Positions 59,501-61,859 of a DNA stretch of 64,000 nt are shown one piece after another; within the stretch, counting starts at the first letter, position 1; each line of letters starts with the position of its first letter. Origin of the DNA: Metallyticus violacea (taxonomy: Eukaryota > Arthropoda > Insecta > Mantodea > Metallyticidae); NCBI GenBank assembly GCA_030762175.1, contig CM060833.1, positions 155,803,501 through 155,867,500 on the forward strand, given 5' to 3'. A program made the translations under genes and the position numbers. The notes beneath the pieces are model-generated. The model was not told the DNA's origin. It made no database searches and was given only the letters and a program-made list of their open reading frames with translations.

Positions 59501-61859
59501 ATATTAAGGAAGAATTGGCATGAACTCAAAACAGACAAAAAAAATTTAAACCACAACCTAGGTATAAAGTATCTATCAAAAGATCCTCCAACTAATTAAG
59601 TAATTCTATTTTTCTCTACTACATTCATCTTAATTTTAAAAAGTCAAAACTAAGCAAGCACAAGATTATTCGCAACTCATGTTAGCAGCACGAAGGAAAG
59701 TTAATAATAACCGAACTTTTATAATAAAGTTCATAGAAATATATACACACAAACATAACTCTTATTTCGGGTTACAAAATGGTTTCTTAAAATATACCGT
59801 AGGGGTCGTGGCGATCAAGTAGAATGCACCTGCGTAATGTATGTAAAACATGGTCGTCGATTTGCGTCGTGTCAAAGGGAGAGGGCTCTTCTGAAATCTA
59901 TAGCAGAAAAGTTCAGCAGGAGACATCTGTTTAAGTCAGCGGAGAATGTACCAATGAGTAGAGAGATGTATTTCGCTGTTAGATCTTAAGGTAACTGCCC
60001 GGTGAGCACAAGCGTGATTTTTCAGGAGTACTTATGATTTCTCTGACGAACTAAAATAGAGACGTCCTGGGTGCATCAGTATGAACCTGAGAGTAAGAGA
60101 AGTGTCTCCGGCCAAGACACAGTTTCAAGGGAAAGCCACACTGACGACCCTCTGGGACGTCAAGCGTCGTATATTGTCACTGAAGCGGTTTGGTATGGCA
60201 GCCACATTGGGCACTAGATTTTGAGATGGCTTCGTCTGCTCCGGCTATGTGCCCCAGGTTAGGCACCAATCTTGAAACAAGATCTGTTGTTGGTGTTGAG
60301 CGACCTCACAACATGATGCCAATTTTGAAGTGGTTTCGTAGATTGATTATTGGTCGCTTCGGTGTTGTTGCCCACTTCAATGACATTTCTCAAGAAATTC
60401 TTCTATTTTGTTGATTGGGACTCAGCAGGACCGGAAGAGGAATTTGACAGTGTAAATAAGGGCTCGATGCGACACAGTAGGTAATTGCGTGTTCTATTAT
60501 GTCAAATTCTTTCCCATCCTTTGGTGTTTTGCGTATGATAGACTTGGCTACTTTGAATATAAACTTATTTGCCGCGTGTGAAACTTGCAGACGAGTGCCG
60601 CGGCTTACAGAAGTGAAAGTCGAACTTAGAGTACTGCGAACTGTTTCTGCATCGAACTGAATATCTTATACCCGCATGCCTCGCCTCGTATAAAACGTAT
60701 ACTTCCTGTCTCGCCGCACGTAGAACTTGTAAACTGCTTGCTGAAATGAGTGCTGAGGAATGCCGGTGAACTGGTGTATCTAGCCTATTGAGAACGGCTT
60801 CTCATTGCGTGTGGAATTTAGAATGCCCCTTCAGCCGAGAAAACACTCCCTTACATATTAAATTCGAATAAAAATCGCTGGTCTTAAAGATGCCAACGGA
60901 TTCACAAAGGCACGCGCAATCTTCGCGCCTATCTTTAAAAGTTCAAACATACATTTTCCATTGGCTGGTTTAATTTCACCTACCTTGCGTTTCATTCGCT
61001 ATTTTTTGAAAGTTTTAAAATATACGGCAGCATTTAAATGCTTTAAAAGGTTATTTGGCCAAAGCCTCAAGGATTTAAAGGTGCATCAGCGTATTTACCC
61101 TACAGTAGCTATCCTTCTAAAAAGAAGAAAGGCGCTCAGCACGCGACCCATTTCCATTGTATGGTTTTATTACCCTGTTGACTTTTCAAGTTATTGCAAA
61201 GGAAAAACACCAAAGGCTTTCTCTGTTTACAATTGTTACGTTGAAGTTACAGCTTATGACACAAACATATATAATATTTATATTACTAATTACAATACCA
61301 AGATATGATTATTGGGCTTTTGTTAATTATATTTTGGTGGTGGTGGATCGAAAGGGTTGTTTCAGTACACTTTTAGAAAGAGAATCATTCACTAGTGCTC
61401 GTTACAGTGACATGCTAGGGAACAAGTTGAAGTACAGACACAATCGAAGTACCGGGATTCGGTTGTGATGTGGAAGTTTTGCTCGTTTGAACACTTGAAA
61501 TAACATTTGTGGAGGTCAGAAATTTGCAGATGTCGATAGTGGATAAGATAATGGTGGTAGCCGAAAGTTGTTTAAAACACTTTTTGTTCACATCATCTGC
61601 AAGTTTTTGAAGCAAGTATATTGAGGAGGGTGACATGATAAAACTTCTGCAAGTACCCTTCTAAACAGTTATTATAGAATACCTATATCTTAATTACTTT
61701 CCCTCGTATTATGCTTATTGCTTGCTACGTTCTTCTTTTAAGAACACTAAAACAAAATACTTACGAAAGTCTGGTTGGTCATGAGCAGACGAGTGGTAAG
61801 ATTGGCAGCATTGAGCAAACTGATGCCACCCCATTGGTCCCTAAACACCAGCTCCTGCC
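849..61859 (-). CDS. DPP10-like: Dipeptidyl-peptidase IV family gene (DPP10/DPP6-like), 11 internal exons, both ends outside window
   Basis: Type II membrane glycoprotein of the S9B prolyl-oligopeptidase superfamily: beta-propeller followed by an alpha/beta-hydrolase domain. Eleven exons (1870 coding nt, about 623 residues) join in one frame with compatible phases and GT/AG boundaries throughout. Family hallmarks in order: FRDQWGG..LLNAANL, DWLYEEEV (the double-Glu loop that binds the substrate amino terminus in DPP4), RYPKPGTPNP, WDHNENIVYYLG, a C-x2-C pair, a second Cys pair 18 apart (CLYHN...LEC), GPGVP, YGGPGTQ and DGRGSGGQG. Five N-glycosylation sequons are visible (NLT, NQT, NDS, NIS, NNT), fitting an extracellular domain. 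Exons with the membrane anchor lie right of the window; those with the nucleophile elbow, Asp and His lie left. DPP6/DPP10 relatives are inactive Kv4-channel partners, but activity cannot be decided here. The branch assignment is my inference from overall resemblance. Confidence 0.9.
1159..1498 (-). CDS. DPP-like gene, visible exon 10 (propeller/hydrolase junction)
   Basis: 340 bp, 112 codons plus two bases each side. It starts GKQRQRWDAMEILVRP, then a Cys pair 18 apart around NVIFSPGLNYFVLE as in DPP4, then GPGVPTVQLY, NNT (a sequon), KTFPVQI, LHLPPGL and YPLVVQV. Two tandem GT sites exist at the donor; the second (gtaagt) keeps the frame into VYGGPGT. Confidence 0.93.
1641..2700 (-). other. 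GC-richer intronic block with two unassigned minus-strand open frames
   Basis: Between exons 9 and 10 of the DPP-like gene lies about 1 kb of more balanced composition. Minus-strand frames at 1641-1850 (69 codons, containing RLEFLPNIAATLLITDYINY) and 2369-2554 (61 codons, containing HEYLGFLLGRTIGQWKFG) look protein-like. A tttag acceptor sits just before the first. I do not recognise either. They may be an old transposable-element coding fragment or an exon of an unrelated transcript. The DPP frame skips this block cleanly. Confidence 0.3.
3075..3380 (-). other. Unassigned 101-codon open frame
   Basis: A minus-strand frame with the protein-like stretch GHPSLVYVMRDEEGEMVSRA and a CREANRPHGG segment, in locally more GC-rich DNA. 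No family recognised. It may be a transposon coding fragment, and chance is not excluded. Confidence 0.2.
3479..4170 (+). pseudogene. hAT-type transposase fossil (TTF/ZMYM1-like zinc-finger region)
   Basis: Decayed plus-strand coding. MEANKICEKFLKPL opens it. A Cys-rich piece FCGCEVQNALFCFPCLIFG follows, then a WTDKWSVQLKDF block as in the TTF-type finger of ZMYM1-like hAT proteins. After a stop come NREALSKIINCINFCASNEL and a LRGHNE segment, matching the 'gLafRGHdE' motif. Several in-frame stops show it is dead. Confidence 0.65.
4450..5680. repeat. Large imperfect inverted repeat (about 1.2 kb)
   Basis: The reverse complement of about 4450-4680 aligns by eye with about 5440-5670 at high but imperfect identity over more than 200 bp. 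For example, AAACTGTTTGACTTCC on one side pairs with GGAAGTCAAACTGTTT on the other. The roughly 760-bp interior is not fully palindromic. It looks like an old foldback element or an inverted pair of repeats. Confidence 0.7.
4774..4832. repeat. Perfect 25-bp hairpin inside the large inverted repeat
   Basis: Arms 4774-4798 and 4808-4832 are exact reverse complements around a 9-base loop. The flanking sequence is weakly complementary as well (the taagtt / aactta pair). Possibly the core of a small MITE, or a recent snap-back duplication. Confidence 0.85.
6484..6714 (+). pseudogene. hAT-derived fragment (KIAA1586/ZMYM-like segment)
   Basis: A 75-codon open piece containing HVFRTAYLICKGNESCLLFE, YELQALNGLNIG and LHSDHTCANIVQFI. 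It resembles the segment 'mFRTAYyiaK...f.d...L.eLqklNGldiG..LHS...c..Iv.fi' seen in hAT-derived KIAA1586-like proteins. The continuation downstream is not readable without stops. Confidence 0.6.
7000..10120. other. AT-rich intronic stretch, nothing identified
   Basis: Long AT-rich sequence within the intron between exons 9 and 10. An A-rich CAAA run occurs near 8240-8280 and a CT run near 9485-9510. The open frames present are short, low in complexity and lack family motifs. No gene or classified repeat is supported. Confidence 0.5.
10120..10360. repeat. Foldback-family fragment
   Basis: Contains CACACTAACTCCATTCACTT and a downstream ACCACTCCATTGTCAACAG module shared with the elements at 12496, 18560 and 23700, plus a short internal inverted repeat (ATGTATACAGT / ACTGTATACAT). 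A decayed or partial member of the same family. Confidence 0.55.
10540..11370 (+). pseudogene. hAT-type transposase fossil (ZMYM1-like)
   Basis: Frameshifted plus-strand remnants in the expected order: GHFISWYNRTPWL (TTF finger region), NLLLKQELAFCGY, NYLEFLDLLTQNE, then GKTLDVNCKSQMSI (the 'DEttDvs...Q' catalytic-domain motif) and FVSFYDVSKNETAAGLSETI. Stops and frame changes are frequent, so it is non-functional. Confidence 0.65.
12205..12300 (-). repeat. Foldback-family end fragment
   Basis: Carries TTGGAGTGATAATATATCC followed by TAAGTAAATGGAGTTAGTGTG, the two terminal modules of the foldback family described for 12496-12866. Confidence 0.55.
12496..12866. repeat. Foldback (MITE-like) element, near-palindromic
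   Basis: About 370 bp that folds back over almost its full length. Ends pair as CACACTAACTCCATTTACTT with its complement AAGTAAATGGAGTTAGTGTG. Interior arms also pair (GGCTGGATCCCAAG with CTTGGGATCCAGCC), leaving only a small loop near 12680. No transposase. The 95-codon open frame across it is a by-product of the palindrome. A GGATATATTACC module follows on the right, as in other copies. Confidence 0.85.
13606..13935 (+). mobile_element. tRNA-derived SINE, family 1, with 12-bp target-site duplication
   Basis: Starts with a tRNA-like head: A-box region TGGTGTAATGGTTACC, B-box GGTTTGAACCC. The body contains TCCTTCGGAAGGGAAGTAAA and CTGATGACCTGAGATGTTAA. The tail is TAAATAAATAAATCAATCAATC. Exact 12-bp duplications (TCTCTTCAGATT) flank it at 13594-13605 and 13936-13947. 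It carries a small internal TAAAG expansion relative to the other copies. Confidence 0.92.
14150..14520. other. AT-rich intron, nothing identified
   Basis: No coding motif or repeat recognised between the SINE copies. Confidence 0.4.
14525..14725 (-). mobile_element. tRNA-derived SINE, family 3
   Basis: Read on the minus strand: a decayed tRNA head with B-box GTTTGATTCCTGG, then CAGGTCAAGTCATTTGGG, a T-rich run, and a 3' part ATAGCTTTAAGGCTCCAA. Its parts match the copy at 31105-31270 in order, and the head and 3' part match 37765-37905. Confidence 0.7.
14806..15077 (-). CDS. DPP-like gene, visible exon 9, with low-complexity insert
   Basis: 272 bp. It completes the split Val codon, then YYLGIPEARPGQMHLYRTS, then the C-x2-C pair in APTCITCHPE, then a family-atypical stretch: Tyr/Ser/Gly-rich, acidic (SEDEWGDEDSE), Pro/Thr-rich, and finally PPPKKKK at the exon end. 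The donor ggtgtgtgg is used in phase 1. In mammalian DPP4 only six residues separate the C-x2-C pair from the next Cys; here 69 do. Confidence 0.9.
16280..16830 (-). pseudogene. GIY-YIG endonuclease fragment, Penelope-like
   Basis: On the minus strand, RPGIYKINCSE then VYIGKTKISIGIRLKEYWGN and later KSAVSHHFWRDKHD. This matches the GIY...YIG core, the following Arg and the 'sAvaeH' tail typical of Penelope-like elements. Stops interrupt it. It lies between RT parts of the surrounding LINE fossil, implying insertion into it. Confidence 0.65.
18560..18890. repeat. Foldback element with triplicated left arm
   Basis: CCTAAACTTAGGTATTCATT at the left pairs with AATGAATACCGAAGTTTAGG on the right. 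The roughly 65-bp left arm (ACACCAAACTCCACTTTACT ... AGAATCTCTCCC) is present three times in tandem (about 18578-18642, 18643-18707, 18708-18773), against one right arm. The shared outer module GGATATATTACCACTCCATT follows on the right. Confidence 0.85.
20160..20629. other. Intron sequence, nothing identified
   Basis: AT-rich, stop-dense, no recognised repeat, between the LINE fossil and exon 8. Confidence 0.4.
20630..20859 (-). CDS. DPP-like gene, visible exon 8
   Basis: 230 bp: 76 codons plus two bases. It begins TQRVTGEGHGWVD and contains APFFSPDGNNYVTIAPLRDG, PLTHGKFDV and ILAWDHNENIV. The acceptor is ttacag and the donor gtaagc. The 'W.....iyy.s/lg.pe' block is completed by the next exon. 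The Cys pair found in mammalian DPP4 near 'RHI' is absent (VSVNIPKKR). Confidence 0.93.
21230..23700 (-). pseudogene. Decayed jockey/CR1-type LINE, nearly full length
   Basis: Minus-strand fossil in gene order. Endonuclease: LFHNNVQFLSNKMNEF, TEQWLPSD, NIPNYKLAQSFCR (23690-23451). Reverse transcriptase: GIFFDLSKVIDILKYELLF, LENSGIREPALNWIKSYL (22107-21886), IGVPQGSIQ, then the catalytic box as CADDTIILA (near 21760). C-terminal region: SLGIMTENNLKWDAHVQQL and FKNLKFFPLVVYI (about 21250). Frameshifts and stops throughout. Confidence 0.8.
23700..23970. repeat. Foldback element next to the LINE 5' end
   Basis: CCTAAACTTAGGTATTCATT at 23736 pairs with AATGAATACCTAAGTTTA at the right end. Inner arms CCATCTTCAGTTGCTCACTG and CAACTGAAGATGGG also pair, leaving a short loop near 23845. 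The outer GGAGTGGTAATATATCC module lies on the left, inverted relative to the copy at 18560. Confidence 0.85.
25040..25330 (-). pseudogene. Reverse-transcriptase fragment of a LINE
   Basis: Minus-strand remnants FEKLMFRSSYHQLDE, then 'ERFGFRK.MSTNDAIFKLAN', and 'DL.KAFDC', matching RT motifs just before and at the first catalytic Asp of jockey/CR1-type elements. Several stops. Confidence 0.6.
25480..27130 (+). pseudogene. Decayed plus-strand LINE, split by a SINE
   Basis: Plus-strand remnants in order: YTKHGLHLRKKGKK (the KHGLHLN.KGK motif found in some LINE ORFs), SGVALYGRKEYSGS (endonuclease), SFLTGHKLCR, EVAQGTVLNPIFVLMYVTDM, then SYADDTSLIL (catalytic YADD at about 26370). After the SINE the frame resumes with ISKYFKEYNLT, FLGIHI and CARISRGLY-like remnants. 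Stops abound. Confidence 0.72.
26401..26671 (+). mobile_element. tRNA-derived SINE, family 2, inserted in the LINE fossil
   Basis: A tRNA-like head (GGGTGGCTGAAGTTGGCAAGG, B-box GTTTGATTCCTG) is followed by CAGGTTTTCCTCAGTTATCA, GGCAAATGCCAGGAAGGTACC, and a TAAACACTATT plus A-rich tail. The flanks ACTCTGGA at 26393-26400 and 26672-26679 form an 8-bp duplication. Confidence 0.85.
27430..27474. repeat. (ATT)n microsatellite
   Basis: Short ATT tandem array next to exon 7 of the DPP-like gene. Confidence 0.9.
27519..27642 (-). CDS. DPP-like gene, visible exon 7 (hidden behind another open frame)
   Basis: 124 bp, with a gttgcag acceptor and a gtatgg donor. Read in the frame set by the neighbouring exons it gives EYYFTAVAWVSLTEVC, then EWMNRPQNISLVTVC and KSPMWYCQE. 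This is the conserved 'W.n...l.vqWl.R.qn.s....C' propeller segment with its Cys pair, plus one sequon (NIS). A longer open frame in a different register starts at the same WMN codons and is a shadow. Without this exon the protein would lack a propeller strand. Confidence 0.9.
27948..28054 (-). CDS. DPP-like gene, visible exon 6
   Basis: 107 bp after a ttctag acceptor. It encodes PGTPNPQISLWVADL through to DLKPPIALQHT plus two bases, and ends at gtaggt. It matches the family segment 'aG..NP...l.v.dl'. Phase 2 joins to the next exon 305 bp downstream. Confidence 0.9.
28060..28500. other. AT-rich intron, nothing identified
   Basis: No coding motif or repeat recognised between exon 6 and the open block at 28501. 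Confidence 0.4.
28501..28785. other. Short GC-balanced block, open on both strands, unassigned
   Basis: About 240 bp of more balanced composition with overlapping open frames on both strands: minus 28501-28770, containing GGRVGETKNPGAKLPQSAK; plus 28549-28785. I recognise neither. It may be an old retroposed or transposon fragment. Confidence 0.25.
28919..29037. repeat. (AAT)n microsatellite with (GAT) interruption
   Basis: About 118 bp of AAT/ATA repeats, interrupted by a GAT run near 28950 and one CAA. Open frames of poly-Asn and poly-Ile across it are by-products. Confidence 0.95.
29040..29860. other. AT-rich intron, nothing identified
   Basis: Stop-dense AT-rich DNA; no family recognised. 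Confidence 0.4.
29863..30900 (+). pseudogene. Decayed LINE reverse-transcriptase fragment
   Basis: A plus-strand piece with YEAMGKLKIPAKIIRLASMA, DTKCIVKFEGK and NLLSTILFIMLGK (30140-30360), followed by a remnant of the next RT motifs. YDSKTWTQ..TLRRWEKK and FRRICG near 30780-30850 match the 'YG.etWt......l...e.k.LRri.g' 3' region. The first about 110 bp repeat the segment at 26000-26115. Confidence 0.65.
31105..31270 (+). mobile_element. tRNA-derived SINE, family 3
   Basis: A tRNA-like head with B-box GGTTTGAATCCCGG, then GTCAAGTTAAGCTGTCTGGG, CAGAGTTTTTTC, and AGATAGCTTTAAAGCACCAA. Matches the minus-strand copy at 14525-14725 part by part. Confidence 0.7.
31560..32460 (+). pseudogene. LINE C-terminal fragment with zinc-knuckle
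   Basis: Plus-strand remnants: VGRIVTDRYGKLMDVHTEFQ, EGQKRVREKRLLRFY, then MNLKGLRYDKDVEKCPMCEE and TNTDFHCLLYCKQTK. The last two carry a C-x2-C...H...C knuckle like that at the C-terminus of many LINE ORFs. Frame breaks lie in between. Confidence 0.6.
31571..31624 (+). repeat. 27-bp tandem duplication
   Basis: AGAGAATGGTAATATTATA-type unit present twice in a row with one base difference. Confidence 0.9.
33069..33235 (-). CDS. DPP-like gene, visible exon 5
   Basis: 167 bp. It completes the split Glu codon, then EEVLGSNQALW, DDGHLLLYATFNDS and SLRYPK, ending in phase 0. The acceptor is gttgcag. The donor is gttctt, a weaker GT site than at the other exons, chosen because it joins exactly to PGTPNP of the next exon as the family requires. 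It contains one sequon, NDS. Confidence 0.88.
33560..34120 (+). pseudogene. Tc1/mariner-type transposase fossil
   Basis: Plus-strand remnants. One helix-turn-helix-like segment reads LRKFFLKISLNALQEAQKN, followed by the catalytic-domain stretch CRIWESNDLHVVFEHECDLP and KISVYCVTK. These resemble 'rIWgsenPh...eh.rdsPKvnV.Cgis' of insect mariner-like proteins. Several stops. Confidence 0.55.
34414..34465. repeat. (CA)n/(TA)n microsatellite
   Basis: Short CA array running into TA repeats. Confidence 0.85.
34470..37765. other. Intron of the DPP-like gene, mostly unassigned
   Basis: AT-rich intronic DNA between exons 4 and 5. A minus-strand open frame at 35562-35795 (77 codons, containing MPEILSEQPNLMTHFKCSDY) looks faintly protein-like but matches nothing I know. 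No other feature is supported. Confidence 0.4.
37765..37905 (+). mobile_element. tRNA-derived SINE, family 3, short copy
   Basis: GGTTGGAGGTAGCAATAGT-type head, B-box GGTTCGAGTCCCGG, then GTCACCTTGTCTGGATAA and GATAACTTTAAGGCTTCAAA, matching the other two family-3 copies. Confidence 0.65.
38216..38427 (-). CDS. DPP-like gene, visible exon 4 (first half of the double-Glu motif)
   Basis: 212 bp, 70 codons plus one base on each side. It starts at DTFPLTPTPEEEG and contains HADWAPRGHSLIMVYNYD and VSNGVPDWLYE. The split codon joined to the next exon restores DWLYEEEV, the double-glutamate loop. The donor is gtaagt. Confidence 0.93.
38460..39300. other. AT-rich intron, nothing identified
   Basis: Between exons 3 and 4 of the DPP-like gene. 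No coding motif or repeat recognised. Confidence 0.4.
39320..40200 (+). repeat. Unclassified interspersed repeat, copy 1
   Basis: GC-richer block. The segment GGACTTGGAGAGGATATTAG with TTACACGACG shortly after aligns with GGACTGGGAGAGGATATCAG at 44122 and with a diverged match at 60430. No open frame of note. It may be a solo LTR or a non-autonomous element. Confidence 0.5.
40328..41861. mobile_element. Non-autonomous piggyBac-type element (1534 bp)
   Basis: Bounded by TTAA on both sides (40324-40327 and 41862-41865). Terminal inverted repeats start CACTAGAACCG at the left; the right end reads CGGTTCTAGTG. Near the left end is the palindromic GCGGTCAATTTGACCGC, with a related CAAAATGACCGCG near the right, as in piggyBac-like ends. 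No complete transposase is present. A minus-strand remnant near 41500-41600 (EVSEDQSEFEDLL) recalls the acidic N-terminus of piggyBac transposases. An ATT microsatellite lies inside at 40647-40684. Confidence 0.88.
41870..42687. other. Intron, nothing firm
   Basis: Between the piggyBac element and exon 3. A B-box-like GGATTTAAACACGG (minus-strand sense) at about 42145 may be a decayed SINE head. Nothing else seen. Confidence 0.35.
42688..42740 (-). CDS. DPP-like gene, visible exon 3
   Basis: 53 bp, with a tttgcag acceptor and a gtaagt donor. It encodes LFRYSYLAQYTIYDIAT plus two bases of a split codon. This is the family motif '.fRySy.a.Y.iYdi'. It lies only 333 bp from the previous exon. 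Confidence 0.9.
43074..43148 (-). CDS. DPP-like gene, visible exon 2
   Basis: 75 bp, phase 0 at both ends, with a ttacag acceptor and a gttagt donor. It encodes 25 residues starting KRLNPARFVMSPDH and ending LLAHNVQK, the family's 'S.D...ilLa.nvqk' strand. An intron of 18.6 kb separates it from the previous exon; that intron holds the nested plus-strand gene. Confidence 0.9.
43930..44760 (+). repeat. Unclassified interspersed repeat, copy 2
   Basis: Shares several blocks with the copy at 60180-61130: GGACTGGGAGAGGATATCAG, CGTCCTCTGGTGTTCTGCGT, a TAGCCACGTCGAATGTAAAC segment, and a 3' part CACAAGGCACGTGCAAG ... TATTGGCTAGTT. It holds a CG/CA microsatellite at 44173-44204. Confidence 0.6.
44173..44204. 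repeat. (CG)n-(CA)n microsatellite
   Basis: GCGCGCGCGC run passing into CACACA repeats. Confidence 0.9.
44900..48060. other. Intron, mostly unassigned
   Basis: Part of the 18.6-kb intron. Contains a (TA)n array at 46805-46844 and short C and G homopolymers near 47240 and 47842. The 112-codon open frame at 46411-46749 shows no family motif. No gene supported. Confidence 0.45.
46805..46844. repeat. (TA)n microsatellite
   Basis: About 40 bp of uninterrupted TA. Confidence 0.95.
48083..48307 (-). mobile_element. SINE family 1, 5'-truncated, 11-bp target-site duplication
   Basis: Minus-strand copy lacking the tRNA head: body CCTTCGGAAGGGAAGTAAAG, then CCTCAAGCCTGAAAGAAG, then an A-tail seen as a T run at 48083. 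Exact ATTTTAAACAC duplications at 48072-48082 and 48308-48318. Truncation at the 5' end is typical of target-primed reverse transcription. Confidence 0.9.
49008..49298 (+). mobile_element. SINE family 1, full length, 12-bp target-site duplication
   Basis: Head TGGTGGTGTAGTGGTAACCG with B-box GGATTCGAACCCGG, the shared body, and an AAATAAACAAATAAAA tail. Exact TCTACACTGACG duplications at 48996-49007 and 49299-49310. The best-preserved copy of this family in the window. Confidence 0.94.
49376..49661 (+). mobile_element. SINE family 2, full length, 11-bp target-site duplication
   Basis: tRNA-like head GGGTGGCCGAGGTCGTTAAG with B-box GGTTCGAATCCC (the long spacing suggests a Ser/Leu-type tRNA ancestor). 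Body CAGGTTTTCCTCAGTC and GGCAAATGCCGGGGAGGTAC, then GTTAAACACTACTCAAAAAA. Duplications TTTAAATGTTA at 49365-49375 and 49662-49672. Confidence 0.94.
49680..50520. other. Intron, nothing firm
   Basis: AT-rich. A tRNA-like stretch near 50230-50290 (TGGCTAAAGATTG, GGTTCGGGGTCTGAAC) may be an old SINE head, but it is too decayed to call. Confidence 0.35.
50521..50554. repeat. (ATT)n microsatellite
   Basis: Uninterrupted ATT array. Confidence 0.95.
50770..51110 (+). pseudogene. Mariner transposase C-terminal fossil
   Basis: Plus-strand remnants LRPHIANVVAEYLTEINIV, then after a frameshift RPDLAPCDCF (the 'YSPDLaPcDfflF' motif holding the last catalytic Asp), FEKHFPQSEAVVKAAEAI and CFRFVFKDW. Order and spacing match the mariner C-terminus. 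Confidence 0.8.
51730..52600 (+). pseudogene. Transposase-like fossil of an arthropod DDE-type family
   Basis: Plus-strand pieces: TKVCELCKDKEGK, QKVWIYRQSFKNEFNVSF, ITDVICFDLQ, then VWNEKLAGRGVNSITSALYV. They resemble a widespread arthropod transposon protein with 'Y...Fn..fNlsF..PkkD.C' and 'fDLQ...W.E..agRG.nEi.SAl' signatures (I believe the DUF7869-type family, from memory). Several stops. Confidence 0.5.
52594..53470 (-). pseudogene. Transposase fossil with SWIM-type zinc-finger signature
   Basis: Minus-strand order: NRLHAELNTSMHIERMYHTL, KYTYLHRKHVKPLDKAILAL, KDKRFDSLVVLTKGNLTSKM, then NCDWKMPSKSKVTEIYFAQD, VQCKCKLISS-stop-CNTFIHKYS (a C-x-C...C...H pattern), MCQVRYEHPG, and finally KLKKYPKRGQIF. 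Resembles MULE/FAR1-like arthropod transposase C-termini. At least two stops and one frameshift. Confidence 0.6.
53480..54460. other. Intron, nothing identified
   Basis: AT-rich, no coding motif or repeat recognised. Confidence 0.4.
54464..55227 (+). mobile_element. SINE family 2, headless copy interrupted by a 543-bp insertion
   Basis: CCGTCCTCCCTAACAGG and TTTTCCTCAGTCCTTATAA (up to 54501) resume after the insertion with ACTCATAACTGGCAAATGCC, GGAGGTACCC and a CGTTAAACACCACTCAAAAA tail. The tRNA head is missing. Confidence 0.85.
54502..55044. mobile_element. GC-rich 543-bp insertion with 8-bp target-site duplication
   Basis: Splits the family-2 SINE exactly. CCTTATAA is duplicated at 54494-54501 and 55045-55052. 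The insert is much more GC- and CpG-rich than anything around it, holds a CTCCC-GCAA-GGGAG hairpin at 54632-54645, and has no long open frame and no clear terminal inverted repeats. An 8-bp duplication is the hAT norm but is not exclusive to it. Confidence 0.7.
55375..55650. promoter_or_regulatory. CpG-rich block upstream of the nested gene (possible promoter, or repeat fragment)
   Basis: About 275 bp much richer in G, C and CpG than its surroundings, ending some 320 bp before the ATG of the 887-codon ORF. It could be the gene's promoter region. Equally, it could be a fragment of a GC-rich repeat like the 543-bp insertion just to its left. No TATA box or initiator is convincing. Confidence 0.3.
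55972..58635 (+). CDS. Uncharacterised 887-residue acidic protein, intronless, nested in DPP-like intron
   Basis: A single open frame of 887 codons in AT-rich DNA, far beyond chance, so almost certainly a real gene or recent retrogene. The start at 55972 is the first Met after an in-frame TGA at 55942; a second Met at codon 17 has a better start context (gga-ATG-g). Residues 10-13 are KRKR. Residues 49-70 are a hydrophobic stretch with one Glu, plausibly a signal anchor. Residues 71 to about 615 are polar, rich in Ser, Asn, Glu and Lys, with scattered Cys. From about 620 the protein is Glu/Ser/Lys/Asp-rich and strongly acidic, interrupted at about 716-751 by a hydrophobic amphipathic island (FVLVMLRLTLG...LKQYAKLI). 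A 28-residue duplication (SEEPKGSAE at 774 and 802) lies in the tail. It is on the strand opposite to its host gene. I recognise no family and assign no function. Confidence 0.85.
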   Translation: MINSLNSHHKRKRDGGMATSETFKIGRGLQEVSRLKPLPSYGKQTSAEYCCIFLIEGLLLLVLTILQHMFCNRELEKMKTGKHSENDEGKKYGCFGNMNKVMDDYEESVENVSEEQKEETESCLGAPNVISVSKKDVEDSLGISDIKMTQNLEDMSSSNNVELESSNFITESAVSELLYLTNLISDSSRIVFSVNQKPLTEEDLKTQADQEIQDSFAQGTSSAAAHCSTSGANAAQCFNFVESTKTSIRSSTESFGYKIKHPYRVTSIPPCSSIKENEVSEKHNCVSVAHAQSGNTESNQWHRDFSANADNLCSGAGSHKTADVCYWQQPDANPVASITVNAALEERLQKIFHCTIPTAKSKVATSKSKTNPLSQFSNTLSNDSDKPIRNKLNWNKEVCPSSNEQLKDLLRYPKRDNSVEELGEFNGNLKVNTLLESDDNMATVEENDFISVKDPQSREREDAMKICNYNSNKNLRGLLCVFEDDLKSQSNKQHLEWVTTNEEFNKLLDKSCNVSMKPKVVPHAEVDSRFVCFENTQTGYDAMQLKDENIFHFNSAAFENEVENRKWRTNNKAGELQSNLEYDNILLEGKQKENKTQRDLLIQKQNNLEGNSGKIICRSLESEAMGDQEKASDSDTDPNKGKSPTSSQNEGQSEQDTSRGSKGESIEPDSEENKEESEQTESTREEGEEGNNQDGESEESSSSEEGSEEENGNEGDFVLVMLRLTLGPSIDEAILDTVEVLKQYAKLITSGSAVEDDEEAGKKGSKGEGGEEESEEPKGSAEHDKKDEELEDEEKGEEEDESEEPKGSAEEDEDKGNAEVKTEESVKQEDEGKEGVEVKSEPEDQENEESEATLTEDKEEKNEDSENVDASDEDTDESEVATQDYEK
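58768..58773 (+). terminator. Polyadenylation signal AATAAA of the nested gene
   Basis: A canonical AATAAA lies about 130 bp after the stop of the 887-codon ORF, followed within 30 bp by a T-rich, GT-containing stretch. That is the usual arrangement for animal 3' end formation. No genomic A-tract follows, so there is no direct mark of a fresh retrocopy. Confidence 0.6.
58780..59810. other. Intron downstream of the nested gene, nothing identified
   Basis: AT-rich; no coding motif or repeat seen. Confidence 0.4.
60180..61130 (+). repeat. Unclassified interspersed repeat, copy 3
   Basis: GC-richer block sharing AGGACCGGAAGAGGAAT, GATGCGACACAG, TCCTTTGGTGTTTTGCGTAT, TTGAATATAAACTTA and a CATTGGCTGGTTTAATT segment with the copy at 43930. 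The preceding 59810-60180 is also GC-richer and may belong to it. No coding capacity recognised. Confidence 0.55.
61135..61764. other. Intron next to exon 1, nothing identified
   Basis: Short open frames here show no family motif. Confidence 0.35.
61765..61859 (-). CDS. DPP-like gene, visible exon 1 (propeller start)
   Basis: 95 bp. It starts after a tttacag acceptor with two bases of a split codon, then encodes 31 residues beginning QELVFRDQWGG and ending LLMTNQTF, and ends at a gtaagt donor in phase 0. It matches the conserved blade that follows the membrane stalk of DPP-family proteins and carries two N-glycosylation sequons (NLT, NQT). The preceding exon is not recognisable between here and the right edge. 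Confidence 0.88.
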
